Shown here: in pieces, positions 1 through 8,242 of the stretch | How the letters are laid out: every line of letters starts with the position of its first letter | Numbering within the stretch: the first letter of the stretch is position 1 | Assembly: GCA_947459195.1 (NCBI GenBank) | Contig: CANHCS010000016.1 | Location: forward strand, 1 to 36,331 | DNA: 36,331 bases | Direction of reading: 5' to 3' | Source of the DNA: Sphingobacteriaceae bacterium | GTDB taxonomy: Bacteria > Bacteroidota > Bacteroidia > Sphingobacteriales > Sphingobacteriaceae | Notes under the pieces: model-generated | Told to the model about the DNA's origin: nothing | What the model saw: the letters and a program-made list of their open reading frames with translations, nothing else | Database searches by the model: none | Translations under genes and position numbers: made by a program

Positions 1-1808
1 ATAATCAACATGTAAGGGATTTTCTTGATTTCGGCATCGCGAATTTTGCGTCCGATCTTCTCATCTCTCAAGTCGATTAGCCCGCGAATATCGGAATTAT
101 TTAGGTTTTCTAAAACTTTTTTCGCATAATCTTCATATTTCTCCGAGATAGGCAACACGATGAATTGCTCGGGTGTAAGCCACAGCGGGAAGTTGCCGGC
201 ACAGTGCTCAATCAATACCGCAACAAAACGTTCCAGGGATCCGAAGGGAGCACGGTGAATCATCACCGGACGATGTTTGGCATTGTCACTACCGGTATAC
301 TCCAATTCGAAGCGTTCTGGCAAGTTATAATCTACCTGAATGGTACCCAATTGCCATTTACGACCCAGGGCATCACGCACCATAAAATCGAGCTTAGGAC
401 CGTAGAAAGCAGCTTCTCCGTATTCGATCACGGTTGGCAGACCTTTTTCTTCAGCAGCTTCAATAATGGCTTTCTCGGCCAAATCCCAATTGGCATCCGA
501 GCCGATGTATTTAGTTTTATTATTCGGGTCGCGAAGCGATAACTGTGCAGTGTAGTTCTGGAAATCTAGTGCGCCCAGCACGTACAAAACCAGATCAATC
601 ACTTTCTTGAATTCTTCCTTCACCTGATCAGGACGGCAGAATAAGTGCGCATCATCTTGCGTAAAACCACGAACACGGGTCAAACCATGTAATTCACCAC
701 TCTGTTCGTATCGGTAAACGGTCCCAAACTCAGCAAAACGCACCGGAAGATCTTTGTAAGAACGCGGTTTAGTTTTGTATAATTCGCAGTGGTGCGGACA
801 GTTCATCGGTTTTAGGAAAAACTCCTCTCCTTCCTGCGGCGTTTTGATCGGTTGGAAGGAATCGGCACCGTATTTATCGTAATGACCTGAAGTAACGTAC
901 AAGTTTTTATGCCCAATGTGTGGGGTAACCACTTGTTCGTATCCCATTTTTTGCTGGGCCTTTTGTAAGAAATTAACCAAACGCTCACGCAGGGCAGCGC
1001 CTTTTGGCAGCCACATGGGCAAGCCCATCCCCACTTTTTCGGAGAAGGTAAATAACTCTAATTCTTTACCCAACTTACGGTGATCGCGTTTTTTAGCTTC
1101 CTCCACCATTTGCAGGTATTCGGTCAACTCGCTTTGCTTTGGGAAAGTAACGCCGTAAATACGGGTCAACTGCTTGCGGTTTTCGTCGCCACGCCAGTAG
1201 GCGCCAGCCACATTCATCAGCTTTACCGCTTTCACAAAACCGGTATTTGGAATGTGCGGTCCTCTACAGAGGTCTGTAAATGCACCTTGAGTGTAAAAAG
1301 TGATGGTACCATCGGCCAGGTCCTTGATCAGATCCAGCTTATACTCATCGCCTTTATCGGTAAAATATTTTTCTGCTTCGGCTTTGCTCACTGATTTACG
1401 CACGTAATCAGCTTTATTTCTGGCCAGTTCCAGAATTTTATCTTCAATCTGTTTGAATTCTTCAGATGAGAATTCCCGATCGCCAAAATCTACATCGTAA
1501 TAAAATCCGGTTTCAATAGCCGGACCTATACCAAATTTAATACCCGGATAAAGGGCTTCGAGCGCTTCGGCCATTAAGTGAGCCGAAGAGTGCCAGAAGG
1601 TGGCTTTGCCCTCGGTATCGTTCCAAGTCAATAAACGCAGGGAAGCATCGGTTTCAATAGGTCTGGAGGAATCCCAAACTTCGCCATTCACTTCGGCGGC
1701 TAAAACGTTTCTGGCTAATCCCTCAGAAATGGAAAGGGCGACTTCATGAGCGGTGGTTCCTTTGGCGTATTCACGGATAGAACCATCCGGAAGGGTAATT
1801 TTGATCAT
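1..1808 (-). CDS. thrS: Threonine--tRNA ligase, C-terminus cut off by the window edge
   Basis: Charges tRNA-Thr with threonine in the cytosol. I translated the minus strand from the ATG at 1806-1808 ([10 protein letters not shown]), giving 602 codons open to the window edge; full-length ThrS is about 640 residues, so roughly 40 C-terminal residues of the anticodon-binding domain are missing. An N-terminal TGS domain covers about residues 1-62. The editing domain carries HSSAH (73-77) and a later DLCRGPH. The class II catalytic core shows the zinc-site segment [22 protein letters not shown] and [12 protein letters not shown]. The leader has a -7-like element at 1878-1885 and a hairpin at 1846-1868. 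In Bacteroidota thrS is often followed by infC-rpmI-rplT, which would lie outside the window. The function is secure. Confidence 0.97.
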   Translation of the reverse strand, partial: MIKITLPDGSIREYAKGTTAHEVALSISEGLARNVLAAEVNGEVWDSSRPIETDASLRLLTWNDTEGKATFWHSSAHLMAEALEALYPGIKFGIGPAIETGFYYDVDFGDREFSSEEFKQIEDKILELARNKADYVRKSVSKAEAEKYFTDKGDEYKLDLIKDLADGTITFYTQGAFTDLCRGPHIPNTGFVKAVKLMNVAGAYWRGDENRKQLTRIYGVTFPKQSELTEYLQMVEEAKKRDHRKLGKELELFTFSEKVGMGLPMWLPKGAALRERLVNFLQKAQQKMGYEQVVTPHIGHKNLYVTSGHYDKYGADSFQPIKTPQEGEEFFLKPMNCPHHCELYKTKPRSYKDLPVRFAEFGTVYRYEQSGELHGLTRVRGFTQDDAHLFCRPDQVKEEFKKVIDLVLYVLGALDFQNYTAQLSLRDPNNKTKYIGSDANWDLAEKAIIEAAEEKGLPTVIEYGEAAFYGPKLDFMVRDALGRKWQLGTIQVDYNLPERFELEYTGSDNAKHRPVMIHRAPFGSLERFVAVLIEHCAGNFPLWLTPEQFIVLPISEKYEDYAKKVLENLNNSDIRGLIDLRDEKIGRKIRDAEIKKIPYMLI

Positions 1809-1845
1809 CTACAATATGATTTAGAGTTCGTTAAATTATATCAGA

Positions 1846-1868
1846 AAAAATCCATACTAAGGATTTTT
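1846..1868 (-). promoter_or_regulatory. Stem-loop in the thrS leader
   Basis: Perfect 8-bp inverted repeat AAAAATCC / GGATTTTT around a 7-nt loop (ATACTAA on the plus strand). It lies 38 nt before the thrS start and downstream of the putative -7 element at 1878-1885, so it would be transcribed in the leader. It could be an attenuator or an autoregulatory operator; it could also be chance in an AT-rich leader. Confidence 0.45.
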
Positions 1869-1877
1869 ATTTCGAAG

Positions 1878-1885
1878 CAAAAATA
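1878..1885 (-). promoter_or_regulatory. Putative -7 element of thrS (TATTTTTG)
   Basis: Matches the Bacteroidota -7 consensus TAnnTTTG on the minus strand, 69 nt before the thrS ATG. No TTTG -33 box is visible at the usual 19-21 nt spacing. An eight-base motif like this also occurs by chance in AT-rich DNA. Confidence 0.4.
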
Positions 1886-1907
1886 GCATTATTTGCGATG
1901 ATGCCAT

Positions 1908-1935
1908 AAAAAAAGCCCCGGTTTACGAGGCTTTT
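1908..1935 (-). terminator. Rho-independent terminator of the GLPGLI-like gene
   Basis: On the minus strand AAAAGCCTCG, a short loop and CGGGGCTTTTTTT form a stem followed by a T run, 8 nt beyond the stop codon of the gene at 1944-2777. It separates that gene from the thrS promoter. Confidence 0.8.
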
Positions 1936-1943
1936 GATTTTAA

Positions 1944-2777
1944 TTATTGCTGGATTTGGATTTCACGACTGCCTCCGCCCATATTGCGGAAACGAGCACG
2001 CATCTCTTCCATTTTTTTCTGGTATTCTTCCTGCGTAATCATCCGGCTTTTCTTAGGAACAGCTACCTCGCTGTCTTTTACCTTGCTGTACTCTATAGAA
2101 GTGGCAAAGTATTTCATACGATCAGTTTCTAATCCTAAAACTACACCCTCAGTCCACATGGAAGGCATGGGTGATGCTTGAAAGGATAAGTCGGTGGTGT
2201 ACCAAATCGTTGTTTTCTGACCGTTTCTACCGGTAACCACGGCTTTTTTACATTCGAAACCAGCAATTTTACGGGTTTCGTCTGATTTTTCCGCTTCCTT
2301 GGCCATGCTACCGAGTGAATTTTCCAACAATACCGCCTCCCCATTTAGCTCAAATGATTCGGTTACTTTATCGCTGTTATTAAAGAAAATTTCCCGGTCG
2401 CCGCCACCGCCAAATCGACTTATCATGGCACCTATTCCGCCGCTTGCAGATCCGGCTCCTTCGCCACCTTCGGGTACATTATTTTCATCGATGACCGATT
2501 TCTGAAATTTAGCTCCGCTTGGGTTAAATGCAATCTCGAATTTGTTGGTGATCTTCTCGGGCATATTGGCACCACCGCCAAACATCATCACTCTTTGTTG
2601 TAGATCTGCCTGTCTTTGGCCACCAGCACTGGCGGCATTTTGTTGAAATTGGGCAGCCATTGCTTTCAGGTCAATTATCTGATCATAATAGATCACTCCA
2701 GCAGTTTTCTGCTGAGAAAACACGTAAGAACTTAGTCCGGTACAAAGCAGAATTACTGCGAAAAATTGTTTGCTCAT
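1944..2777 (-). CDS. Secreted GLPGLI-like family protein
   Basis: 277-residue exported protein of unknown function. Residues 1-21 are a signal peptide (MSKQFFAVILLCTGLSSYVF, then SQQ). The body resembles the Bacteroidota GLPGLI family: an N-terminal VIYYDQ strand, a central KIAGFECKKAVV segment, then IWYTTDL and a C-terminal strand region. The family's signature GLPGLI stretch is replaced by GVVLGLE, so the assignment is by overall pattern rather than the signature. About residues 40-125 contain a low-complexity Gly/Gln/Ala-rich insertion (FGGGAN, GGEGAGSASGG, FGGGGD). A -7-like TAGCTTTG lies 19 nt before the ATG and a terminator follows. It appears monocistronic. GLPGLI proteins are predicted to be periplasmic or outer-membrane associated; the role here is unknown. 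Confidence 0.65.
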   Translation of the reverse strand: MSKQFFAVILLCTGLSSYVFSQQKTAGVIYYDQIIDLKAMAAQFQQNAASAGGQRQADLQQRVMMFGGGANMPEKITNKFEIAFNPSGAKFQKSVIDENNVPEGGEGAGSASGGIGAMISRFGGGGDREIFFNNSDKVTESFELNGEAVLLENSLGSMAKEAEKSDETRKIAGFECKKAVVTGRNGQKTTIWYTTDLSFQASPMPSMWTEGVVLGLETDRMKYFATSIEYSKVKDSEVAVPKKSRMITQEEYQKKMEEMRARFRNMGGGSREIQIQQ

Positions 2778-2796
2778 TTTGATGTTTTTAATAGTC

Positions 2797-2804
2797 CAAA
2801 GCTA
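2797..2804 (-). promoter_or_regulatory. Putative -7 element of the GLPGLI-like gene (TAGCTTTG)
   Basis: Exact TAnnTTTG match on the minus strand, 19 nt before the ATG at 2777. No -33 TTTG is seen at the expected spacing. Confidence 0.4.
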
Positions 2805-2849
2805 AGCTTTTAACCAAGATAATACTGTTAAAAAAGGTTAAAATTGCTG

Positions 2850-3578
2850 TTACACATTGCCCCAACCATGGGTCAATACATCAGCTAAATGCATGGTTTT
2901 CAAGGGCATTTGGTTGGCATCTATGTAAGATTGCAAATGCATCAGGCAAGAAGCATCGGTAGAGATGATGTACTCGGCACCTGCATCTAAAGCATGATTA
3001 ACCTTTTGTTGAGCCATGGCACTGGAAATACCTTCAAATTTAACGGTAAAAGTACCACCAAAACCACAACAGGTCTCCGTATCGGCCATTTCAACCAATT
3101 CTAATCCCAAAACTTTACTCAGTAAAATACGAGGTTCATCTTTGATCTTGCATTCACGTAAGGCAGCACAAGAATCGTGATAAACAGCTTTGCCTTCCAA
3201 TTCGGCACCGAAATAATCCTTTTTAAGCACGTTTACCAAAAAATCTGATAACTCGTAGATGTGTCCCTGAATATTGCGACATTTATTGTGAACAGCCGTA
3301 TTGGTGAATAAATCGTTATAATAACTTTTAACCATGCCTACACAGGAAGCCGAAGGAGATACGATGTAAGTATTCTCTGAGAAATCTCCTAAAAATTTAC
3401 CGCCCACTTCTTTTGCCTCATCCCAAAAACCAGCATTAAAAGCTGGCTGACCGCAGCAGGTTTGCTCAGGGTTATAAACCACCTTACAACCCGCTTTTTC
3501 AAGTAATTTAAAAGTATTTTGAGCCGTCTCCGGATAAATTTGATCAATAAAACAAGGAATAAATAATTCGACGGTCAT
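2850..3578 (-). CDS. (Fe-S)-binding CCG-domain protein, LutA/YkgE type
   Basis: Predicted cytosolic iron-sulfur subunit with two cysteine-rich CCG domains. The first has CFIDQIYPE followed by CCGQPAFNAG; the second has HDSCAALRE followed by CCGFGGTF, which is the layout of LutA (lactate oxidation) and of the C-terminal half of GlpC/heterodisulfide reductase-like proteins. The 242-residue length fits LutA (about 240). The start is the ATG at 3576-3578 (MTVELFIPCF); the TTG just upstream is less likely. No lutB or lutC partner is adjacent, so a lactate-oxidase role is only a family inference. It lies 43 nt beyond the stop of the upstream MFS gene and may be cotranscribed with it. Confidence 0.85.
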   Translation of the reverse strand: MTVELFIPCFIDQIYPETAQNTFKLLEKAGCKVVYNPEQTCCGQPAFNAGFWDEAKEVGGKFLGDFSENTYIVSPSASCVGMVKSYYNDLFTNTAVHNKCRNIQGHIYELSDFLVNVLKKDYFGAELEGKAVYHDSCAALRECKIKDEPRILLSKVLGLELVEMADTETCCGFGGTFTVKFEGISSAMAQQKVNHALDAGAEYIISTDASCLMHLQSYIDANQMPLKTMHLADVLTHGWGNV

Positions 3579-3624
3579 CAATTAAGGTGTTTGAGCGCTA
3601 AATTTCGAAAATTTTGCGAATAAA

Positions 3625-4926
3625 TTACGTTAGATGGCTGCTTTTTCTATTCGGAATCAATAACAAGAGGATCAAACCAAGAGAGAAAAAACTAACCAAT
3701 GAGATTGCCGAATTACGCATGTTGCCTGTAAACTCTTCGATGTAAGCGAAACTGAACAAGCCAATAACAATTGCTAATTTTTCTGTCACATCATAAAAGC
3801 TGAAGAATGAAGCCGTGTCGGGGGTATTTTCTGGTAAAAACTTTGAATAAGTAGACCTCGATAAGGATTGAATTCCACCCATCATCAGGCCTACCACGCA
3901 AGCGAGGGCGTAAAACTGATATTCGTTGGTGGTATAATAAGCAGCTATACAAACCATGATCCAAATACTAACCACAAAGGATAAAACCCTAATATTTCCA
4001 ATTCTTTGAGCCAATTCAGACATTAAATATGCACCGGCTATGGCCACTAATTGAATGATCAAAATGGTGGCAATCAGTTTAGCAGAGCCTAAGTGCAATA
4101 CTTTTTCACCAAAATTTGCAGCCACCAGCATAATAGTCTGTACACCCATCGAATAAAAGAAGAATGCAAATAGGAAAAGTTTTAAGTTTTGCATTTCTTT
4201 TACTTGTAACCACACTTTATTTAATTCCTCAAAACCATTGTGAATCAATGATTTATTTATTTTTTTGTAATTGGCGCTACCGGCGGGAAGTTTTTTGAAA
4301 GGGATTTGCGCAAAGCCAATCCACCACAAGCCCACCAACAAAAAAGATAAACGAGCAGGAAAAGAAGCATCGCTGATTCCGAAAGTTTCTGGAGTGAGCA
4401 CAAATATGAAACAGATAATCTGCAAAATCACACTACCGATATAGCCCCAGGCATAGCCTTTAGCACTGACCCGATCCTGCTGATCGGGCGTAGCGATTTC
4501 TGGCAAATAAGAATTATTGAATAAAACTCCGCCAATCCATCCAACAGCAGCTAAAGCAAAGCAAATGATTCCCCATTCCAGGGTTTCGAGTTTAAAAAAA
4601 TACAAGCCAATACAAGCCAAACCTCCTACATAGGTGAAAAACTTCATGAAAGTCTTTTTATTACCGTGATAATCGGAAACAGAAGAAAGAATTGGCAACA
4701 GCACGACCATCACCAAGTAGGCCGCAGCCATGGCATAATTAGACAATGCGGTATTCACAAAAGTCCATCCGAAGAATTGAACCTTATCACCATATGCTTC
4801 AGTGGTAGTAATAATCGTGTAATAAACCGGAAAAATGGTGGAAGTAATTACCAGACTATAAGCAGAATTCGCCCAGTCAAACATTGCCCAGGCTTTGATC
4901 AGTTTAGGATTGTTTTTTTCTTGCAT
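3625..4926 (-). CDS. MFS transporter, UMF1 (Atg22-like) family
   Basis: 433-residue inner-membrane protein with about 12 hydrophobic segments. The N-terminus carries the UMF1/Atg22 hallmark KAWAMFDWANSAYSLVI at residues 10-26, and the loop after TM2-3 has SVSDYHGNKKTFM, equivalent to the MFS signature. Near residues 350-365 GLMMGGIQSLSRSTYSK is also typical. The substrate is unknown; Atg22 relatives export amino acids from vacuoles, but that cannot be carried over to bacteria. A near-consensus -7 element (TACTTTAG, 4934-4941) lies 7 nt before the ATG, and the upstream recQ-type gene ends in its own terminator, so this gene probably has its own promoter. Confidence 0.88.
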   Translation of the reverse strand: MQEKNNPKLIKAWAMFDWANSAYSLVITSTIFPVYYTIITTTEAYGDKVQFFGWTFVNTALSNYAMAAAYLVMVVLLPILSSVSDYHGNKKTFMKFFTYVGGLACIGLYFFKLETLEWGIICFALAAVGWIGGVLFNNSYLPEIATPDQQDRVSAKGYAWGYIGSVILQIICFIFVLTPETFGISDASFPARLSFLLVGLWWIGFAQIPFKKLPAGSANYKKINKSLIHNGFEELNKVWLQVKEMQNLKLFLFAFFFYSMGVQTIMLVAANFGEKVLHLGSAKLIATILIIQLVAIAGAYLMSELAQRIGNIRVLSFVVSIWIMVCIAAYYTTNEYQFYALACVVGLMMGGIQSLSRSTYSKFLPENTPDTASFFSFYDVTEKLAIVIGLFSFAYIEEFTGNMRNSAISLVSFFSLGLILLLLIPNRKSSHLT

Positions 4927-4933
4927 GCTAAGC

Positions 4934-4941
4934 CTAAAGTA
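4934..4941 (-). promoter_or_regulatory. Near-consensus -7 element of the MFS gene (TACTTTAG)
   Basis: One mismatch to TAnnTTTG on the minus strand, only 7 nt before the ATG. If it is real, the mRNA would be almost leaderless. Confidence 0.35.
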
Positions 4942-4958
4942 AGGATTAAACTGCTAAG

Positions 4959-4996
4959 AAAAAAAAGAAGGGATATTCCGGAGAACAGCCCTTCTT
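4959..4996 (-). terminator. Rho-independent terminator of the upstream recQ-type gene
   Basis: On the minus strand AAGAAGGG (4989-4996) and CCCTTCTT (4965-4972) form an 8-bp stem around a 16-nt loop, followed directly by a run of T. It sits 56 nt past the helicase stop codon and before the MFS promoter. Confidence 0.75.
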
Positions 4997-5052
4997 AGAT
5001 ATATGATGGAGTTTATTTGAATTAAGAACGTAGAAACGAATCATTTGTTTCC

Positions 5053-6948
5053 TTAAATATAAAATTCATCACCATCTTGATGAATTAAACCTGCATCCAG
5101 TAAATACCTAAATTGTTTGAGTTGTTGTGCTTCGCTTCCGAATTTCAGTTTATGAATGAGCGTTTCAAGCCTTAGCTTTTCACTTTTCAGGATGGATTCG
5201 ATCTCTTCATTAATCTTTGCTTCGATCTGATCATTTTGGGACGATTTCTTTTGCGATATACAATAGTCGCAAATTCCACAATTCTTGGCGTTAAATTCAT
5301 CAAAATTGGCTAAAAGCTGTTTCGATCGACAATTCTGGGATTGCACATACTCAATTACAGCACCCACCTGATGCCGATGGATGCCCTGCCGTTCTCGTAA
5401 ATACTGATGATCAATGGCTAAATGATCGCGGTCTAATCTTGCTCTTAAAAACTGTAACTGAGGCTGATCGGTTTGAGCCGAATAACTCAGTAATGATAAC
5501 TCCTGCATTTTTTCGAGCATTCGACGAACCTCGTTAGTACTCAGATTTGCTCGTTTAGACAACTCGGACTCTTTAATGGCTACAAATTGTTCAAACAAGC
5601 CTCCATACGACCGCAATAAGGTTTTAATGAGGCCATCGTAGCTGGGTTGAGCAATCTGAAATTTGTAAAGTGTTTCTGTATCAGCTAAAATTTTGAGGCG
5701 GGAAGGCAAATAAACCGATTCACTTAAAGCAATATGCTCCTCTCGCTCTAAAATTTTCAATGCACTTAGCGTTTTCAATACCTCTAACTGATAACGCTTG
5801 CAAAAATCACCTAAATCGAAATCATAAACCAGCCCCTCGCCTGCACCATAAGCCAATTGAAAGTAATTTCCCAGATAGTGATAAACCTGTTGTATTTCTT
5901 TTACTGAAGGTGAATTTTGTTCCAGATTTTTATTCAACTGCTCAATATCAGCATCATTGTAAAGCAATACCGCATAGGCCTTCTTTTCATCTCGACCTCC
6001 CCTGCCGGCTTCCTGATAATAAGCTTCCAAACTATCCGGCAAATCGAGGTGAACCACATATCGAACATCGGGTTTATCGATTCCCATCCCAAAAGCATTG
6101 GTGGCCACGATGAGTGGAACTTTCCCATTTTTCCAATCATCTTGCCTTTTTGTCCGCTCCTCAGCATTTAAACCAGCATGATAAAATGAAGCCGAAATAC
6201 CTTGCAAAGACAACTGACGGGCCACCTCCTGTGTTTCTCGGCGATTTCGAACATAAATGATTCCACTTCCCTTTACAGACTTGATGACTTTGAGTAAACG
6301 CCTGAATTTATACTCCTCATGCGCAACAACATAACTCAAATTGCTTCGTTCAAAAGATTTCCTGAAGATTTGGAAACCCTCCCTGAAATCGAGCTTGGTA
6401 GTAATGTCCAATGCTACCCGATCGGTTGCGGTGGCTGTTAAGGCCAAAATTGGTACTTGGGGGTGTAGCTCTCTCAAAGATGCCAAGTGCAAGTAAGGTG
6501 GGCGAAAATCATAGCCCCACTGGGAGATACAATGAGCTTCGTCGATAGCAAATAAATTTACCTTCATATGCCTGATCCGCTCTCTTACCAAAGGAGATAA
6601 AAGTCTTTCTGGTGAGATGTAAAGAAATTTGATTTGACCGTAAATGCAATTATCTAATAAAATATCGATCTCTCTTTTTCCCATGCCAGAAAAAATGGCG
6701 ACGGCATTGATTCCTTTGGCCTTCAGGTTTTCCACCTGATCTTTCATCAAAGCAATTAAAGGGGAGATCACCACACAAATTCCTTCTTTGGCCATGGTAG
6801 GCACCTGGAAACAAATGGATTTTCCGCCTCCTGTAGGCATCAAAGCAAGTGTATCCTGCCCATCCAACACGGATTGTATGATGTCTTCCTGTAATGGCCG
6901 AAAGGCATCATAGCCCCAATATTGTTTAAGTACCTGATGAATGGTCAT
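5053..6948 (-). CDS. RecQ family ATP-dependent DNA helicase lacking HRDC
   Basis: 631-residue superfamily 2 3'-5' DNA helicase. Seen: PTGGGKS (Walker A, about 38-44), DEAH (136-139), LTATAT (170-175), VATNAFGMGIDKPDVR (281-296), QEAGRGGRD (312-320) and a RecQ zinc cluster with cysteines at about 540, 557, 560 and 563. The protein ends soon after the zinc module with a short winged-helix-like tail and has no HRDC domain. An unusually long stretch of about 200 residues separates the helicase core from the zinc cysteines. It is the second type of RecQ found in Bacteroidota, distinct from the 729-residue RecQ at 14946-17135. It starts 9 nt after the stop of the upstream flavoprotein gene, so the two form an operon. 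A likely role is replication-fork or recombination repair. Confidence 0.9.
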   Translation of the reverse strand: MTIHQVLKQYWGYDAFRPLQEDIIQSVLDGQDTLALMPTGGGKSICFQVPTMAKEGICVVISPLIALMKDQVENLKAKGINAVAIFSGMGKREIDILLDNCIYGQIKFLYISPERLLSPLVRERIRHMKVNLFAIDEAHCISQWGYDFRPPYLHLASLRELHPQVPILALTATATDRVALDITTKLDFREGFQIFRKSFERSNLSYVVAHEEYKFRRLLKVIKSVKGSGIIYVRNRRETQEVARQLSLQGISASFYHAGLNAEERTKRQDDWKNGKVPLIVATNAFGMGIDKPDVRYVVHLDLPDSLEAYYQEAGRGGRDEKKAYAVLLYNDADIEQLNKNLEQNSPSVKEIQQVYHYLGNYFQLAYGAGEGLVYDFDLGDFCKRYQLEVLKTLSALKILEREEHIALSESVYLPSRLKILADTETLYKFQIAQPSYDGLIKTLLRSYGGLFEQFVAIKESELSKRANLSTNEVRRMLEKMQELSLLSYSAQTDQPQLQFLRARLDRDHLAIDHQYLRERQGIHRHQVGAVIEYVQSQNCRSKQLLANFDEFNAKNCGICDYCISQKKSSQNDQIEAKINEEIESILKSEKLRLETLIHKLKFGSEAQQLKQFRYLLDAGLIHQDGDEFYI

Positions 6949-6957
6949 GGATTAAAT

Positions 6958-8151
6958 TTAAATATTTTGGGCGATGACATAGCCGCTGGCCCAAGCCCAT
7001 TGAAAATTATAACCGCCCAACCAACCGGTCACGTCTACGGCTTCACCACCAAAATATAGTCCGGGTACTTTTTTAGCCTCCAGGGTTTTGGATGATAATT
7101 CATCAGTCGAAACCCCGCCCCGCATCACTTCGGCCTTGTCGTAGCCTTTGTCGCCAGCAGGTTTCACCTTAAAATGATGGATCCAGCGTTCTATGGTTTC
7201 CAGATCTTCTTTAGTTAAAGAAGCTAGATTTTTATCTACCGGCAAGAACCTGCCCATGGCATCGGCCAATTTACGGCTGTACAAATGCGCCAGGTAAGTC
7301 CCCAATAATTGTTTGCCGTTATGATTGCGCTCTGTTAAAATGGTTTCTACAATATTACCATCCGGATAAAGATCGATCTCAATCGATTCGCCAGGACGCC
7401 AGTAGGAAGAAATTTGCAGGATAGCTGGGCCGCTCAAACCCCAATGGGTGAATAAAATATTTTCCTGAAAACTGATCTGTTCATTAGCTACCCGACAATA
7501 AACCGTATTGCCAGATAACTGGGCATACCATTCGGCATCTTTTCCCGTAATGGTGAGTGGCACCAAGGCCGGAGCCGTTTCGGTAAGTTGGAGTCCGAAA
7601 GATTTCGCCGTACGCAGTGCAAAATCGCTGGCACCCATTTTCGCAATGGGCAAGCCGCCGGAAGCCATCACTACTTTCGGACTAATAACTTTGAGTTGTT
7701 TGCCTTGATGATCATAAGTTATTTCAAAACCTTCGGAAACTTGCATTACTCTTTTCACCTCAGCTTCGGTTTTAATATCCTGACCCAGATCATGGCAGAG
7801 GTTCTCAAATACCGCTACAATATCTTTGGCTTTATTGGTCGTAGGGAAAAGTTGCCCGAGTGTCTTCTCCTGACCTTCTATCCCATAAGTTTCAAAAAAA
7901 GAGATGGTATCATCCACCGACCACTGTGAAAAGGCCGATTTACAGAAATGCGGGTTCTCGGAAATGAAATTATCCGCGGAAGCATACAAATTGGTGTAAT
8001 TACAGCGCCCACCGCCAGAAATCAGGATCTTGGCACCCACCTTGTCATTCTTCTCGAGAATGAGGGTTTGCTTGCCTAAAAATCCGGCCTGGACGGCACA
8101 CATGAGGCCGCAGGCTCCGCCACCAATTATCACCGCATCGTATTGCTTCAT
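6958..8151 (-). CDS. NAD(P)/FAD-dependent oxidoreductase, HI0933/BaiN-like
   Basis: 397-residue flavoprotein of the HI0933/YhiN/BaiN family. The N-terminal FAD dinucleotide-binding motif is IIGGGACGLMCAVQAG (about 8-23), followed by the family signature ISGGGRCNYTN (45-55). The C-terminus has the second FAD contact GLYFGGEAVDVTGWLGGYN and ends at QWAWASGYVIA. The physiological substrate is unknown for most members; one relative (BaiN) is reported to reduce bile-acid intermediates, which should not be assumed here. It is the first gene of an operon with the helicase at 5053-6948. A TATTTTCG -7-like element lies only 4 nt before the ATG, divergent from lepA. Confidence 0.9.
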   Translation of the reverse strand: MKQYDAVIIGGGACGLMCAVQAGFLGKQTLILEKNDKVGAKILISGGGRCNYTNLYASADNFISENPHFCKSAFSQWSVDDTISFFETYGIEGQEKTLGQLFPTTNKAKDIVAVFENLCHDLGQDIKTEAEVKRVMQVSEGFEITYDHQGKQLKVISPKVVMASGGLPIAKMGASDFALRTAKSFGLQLTETAPALVPLTITGKDAEWYAQLSGNTVYCRVANEQISFQENILFTHWGLSGPAILQISSYWRPGESIEIDLYPDGNIVETILTERNHNGKQLLGTYLAHLYSRKLADAMGRFLPVDKNLASLTKEDLETIERWIHHFKVKPAGDKGYDKAEVMRGGVSTDELSSKTLEAKKVPGLYFGGEAVDVTGWLGGYNFQWAWASGYVIAQNI

Positions 8152-8155
8152 TTAG

Positions 8156-8163
8156 CGAAAATA
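8156..8163 (-). promoter_or_regulatory. Near-consensus -7 element of the flavoprotein operon (TATTTTCG)
   Basis: One mismatch to TAnnTTTG on the minus strand, 4 nt before the ATG at 8151. A TTCG lies 20 nt upstream of it, where a -33 TTTG would be expected. It predicts a leaderless transcript. Confidence 0.4.
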
Positions 8164-8226
8164 GACAATCCTTTTTTGATGACCGAAGGACAACAGAAAA
8201 GCGTACGAAATCTGCCTCCAATCTCC

Positions 8227-8234
8227 TATCTTTG
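8227..8234 (+). promoter_or_regulatory. Putative -7 element of lepA (TATCTTTG)
   Basis: Exact TAnnTTTG match 8 nt before the lepA ATG at 8243. A start site a few nt downstream would leave almost no leader. No -33 TTTG is seen. Confidence 0.5.
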
Positions 8235-8242
8235 CGGTTCGA

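Noticed and set aside
165-1394. Open frames on the plus strand (165-542 and 1080-1394)
   Set aside because: They are antisense to thrS, whose reading frame is full of conserved motifs; the translated antisense products show no recognisable features.
2850-3578. Lactate utilisation operon lutABC
   Set aside because: Only the LutA-like CCG protein is present; no lutB or lutC neighbour.
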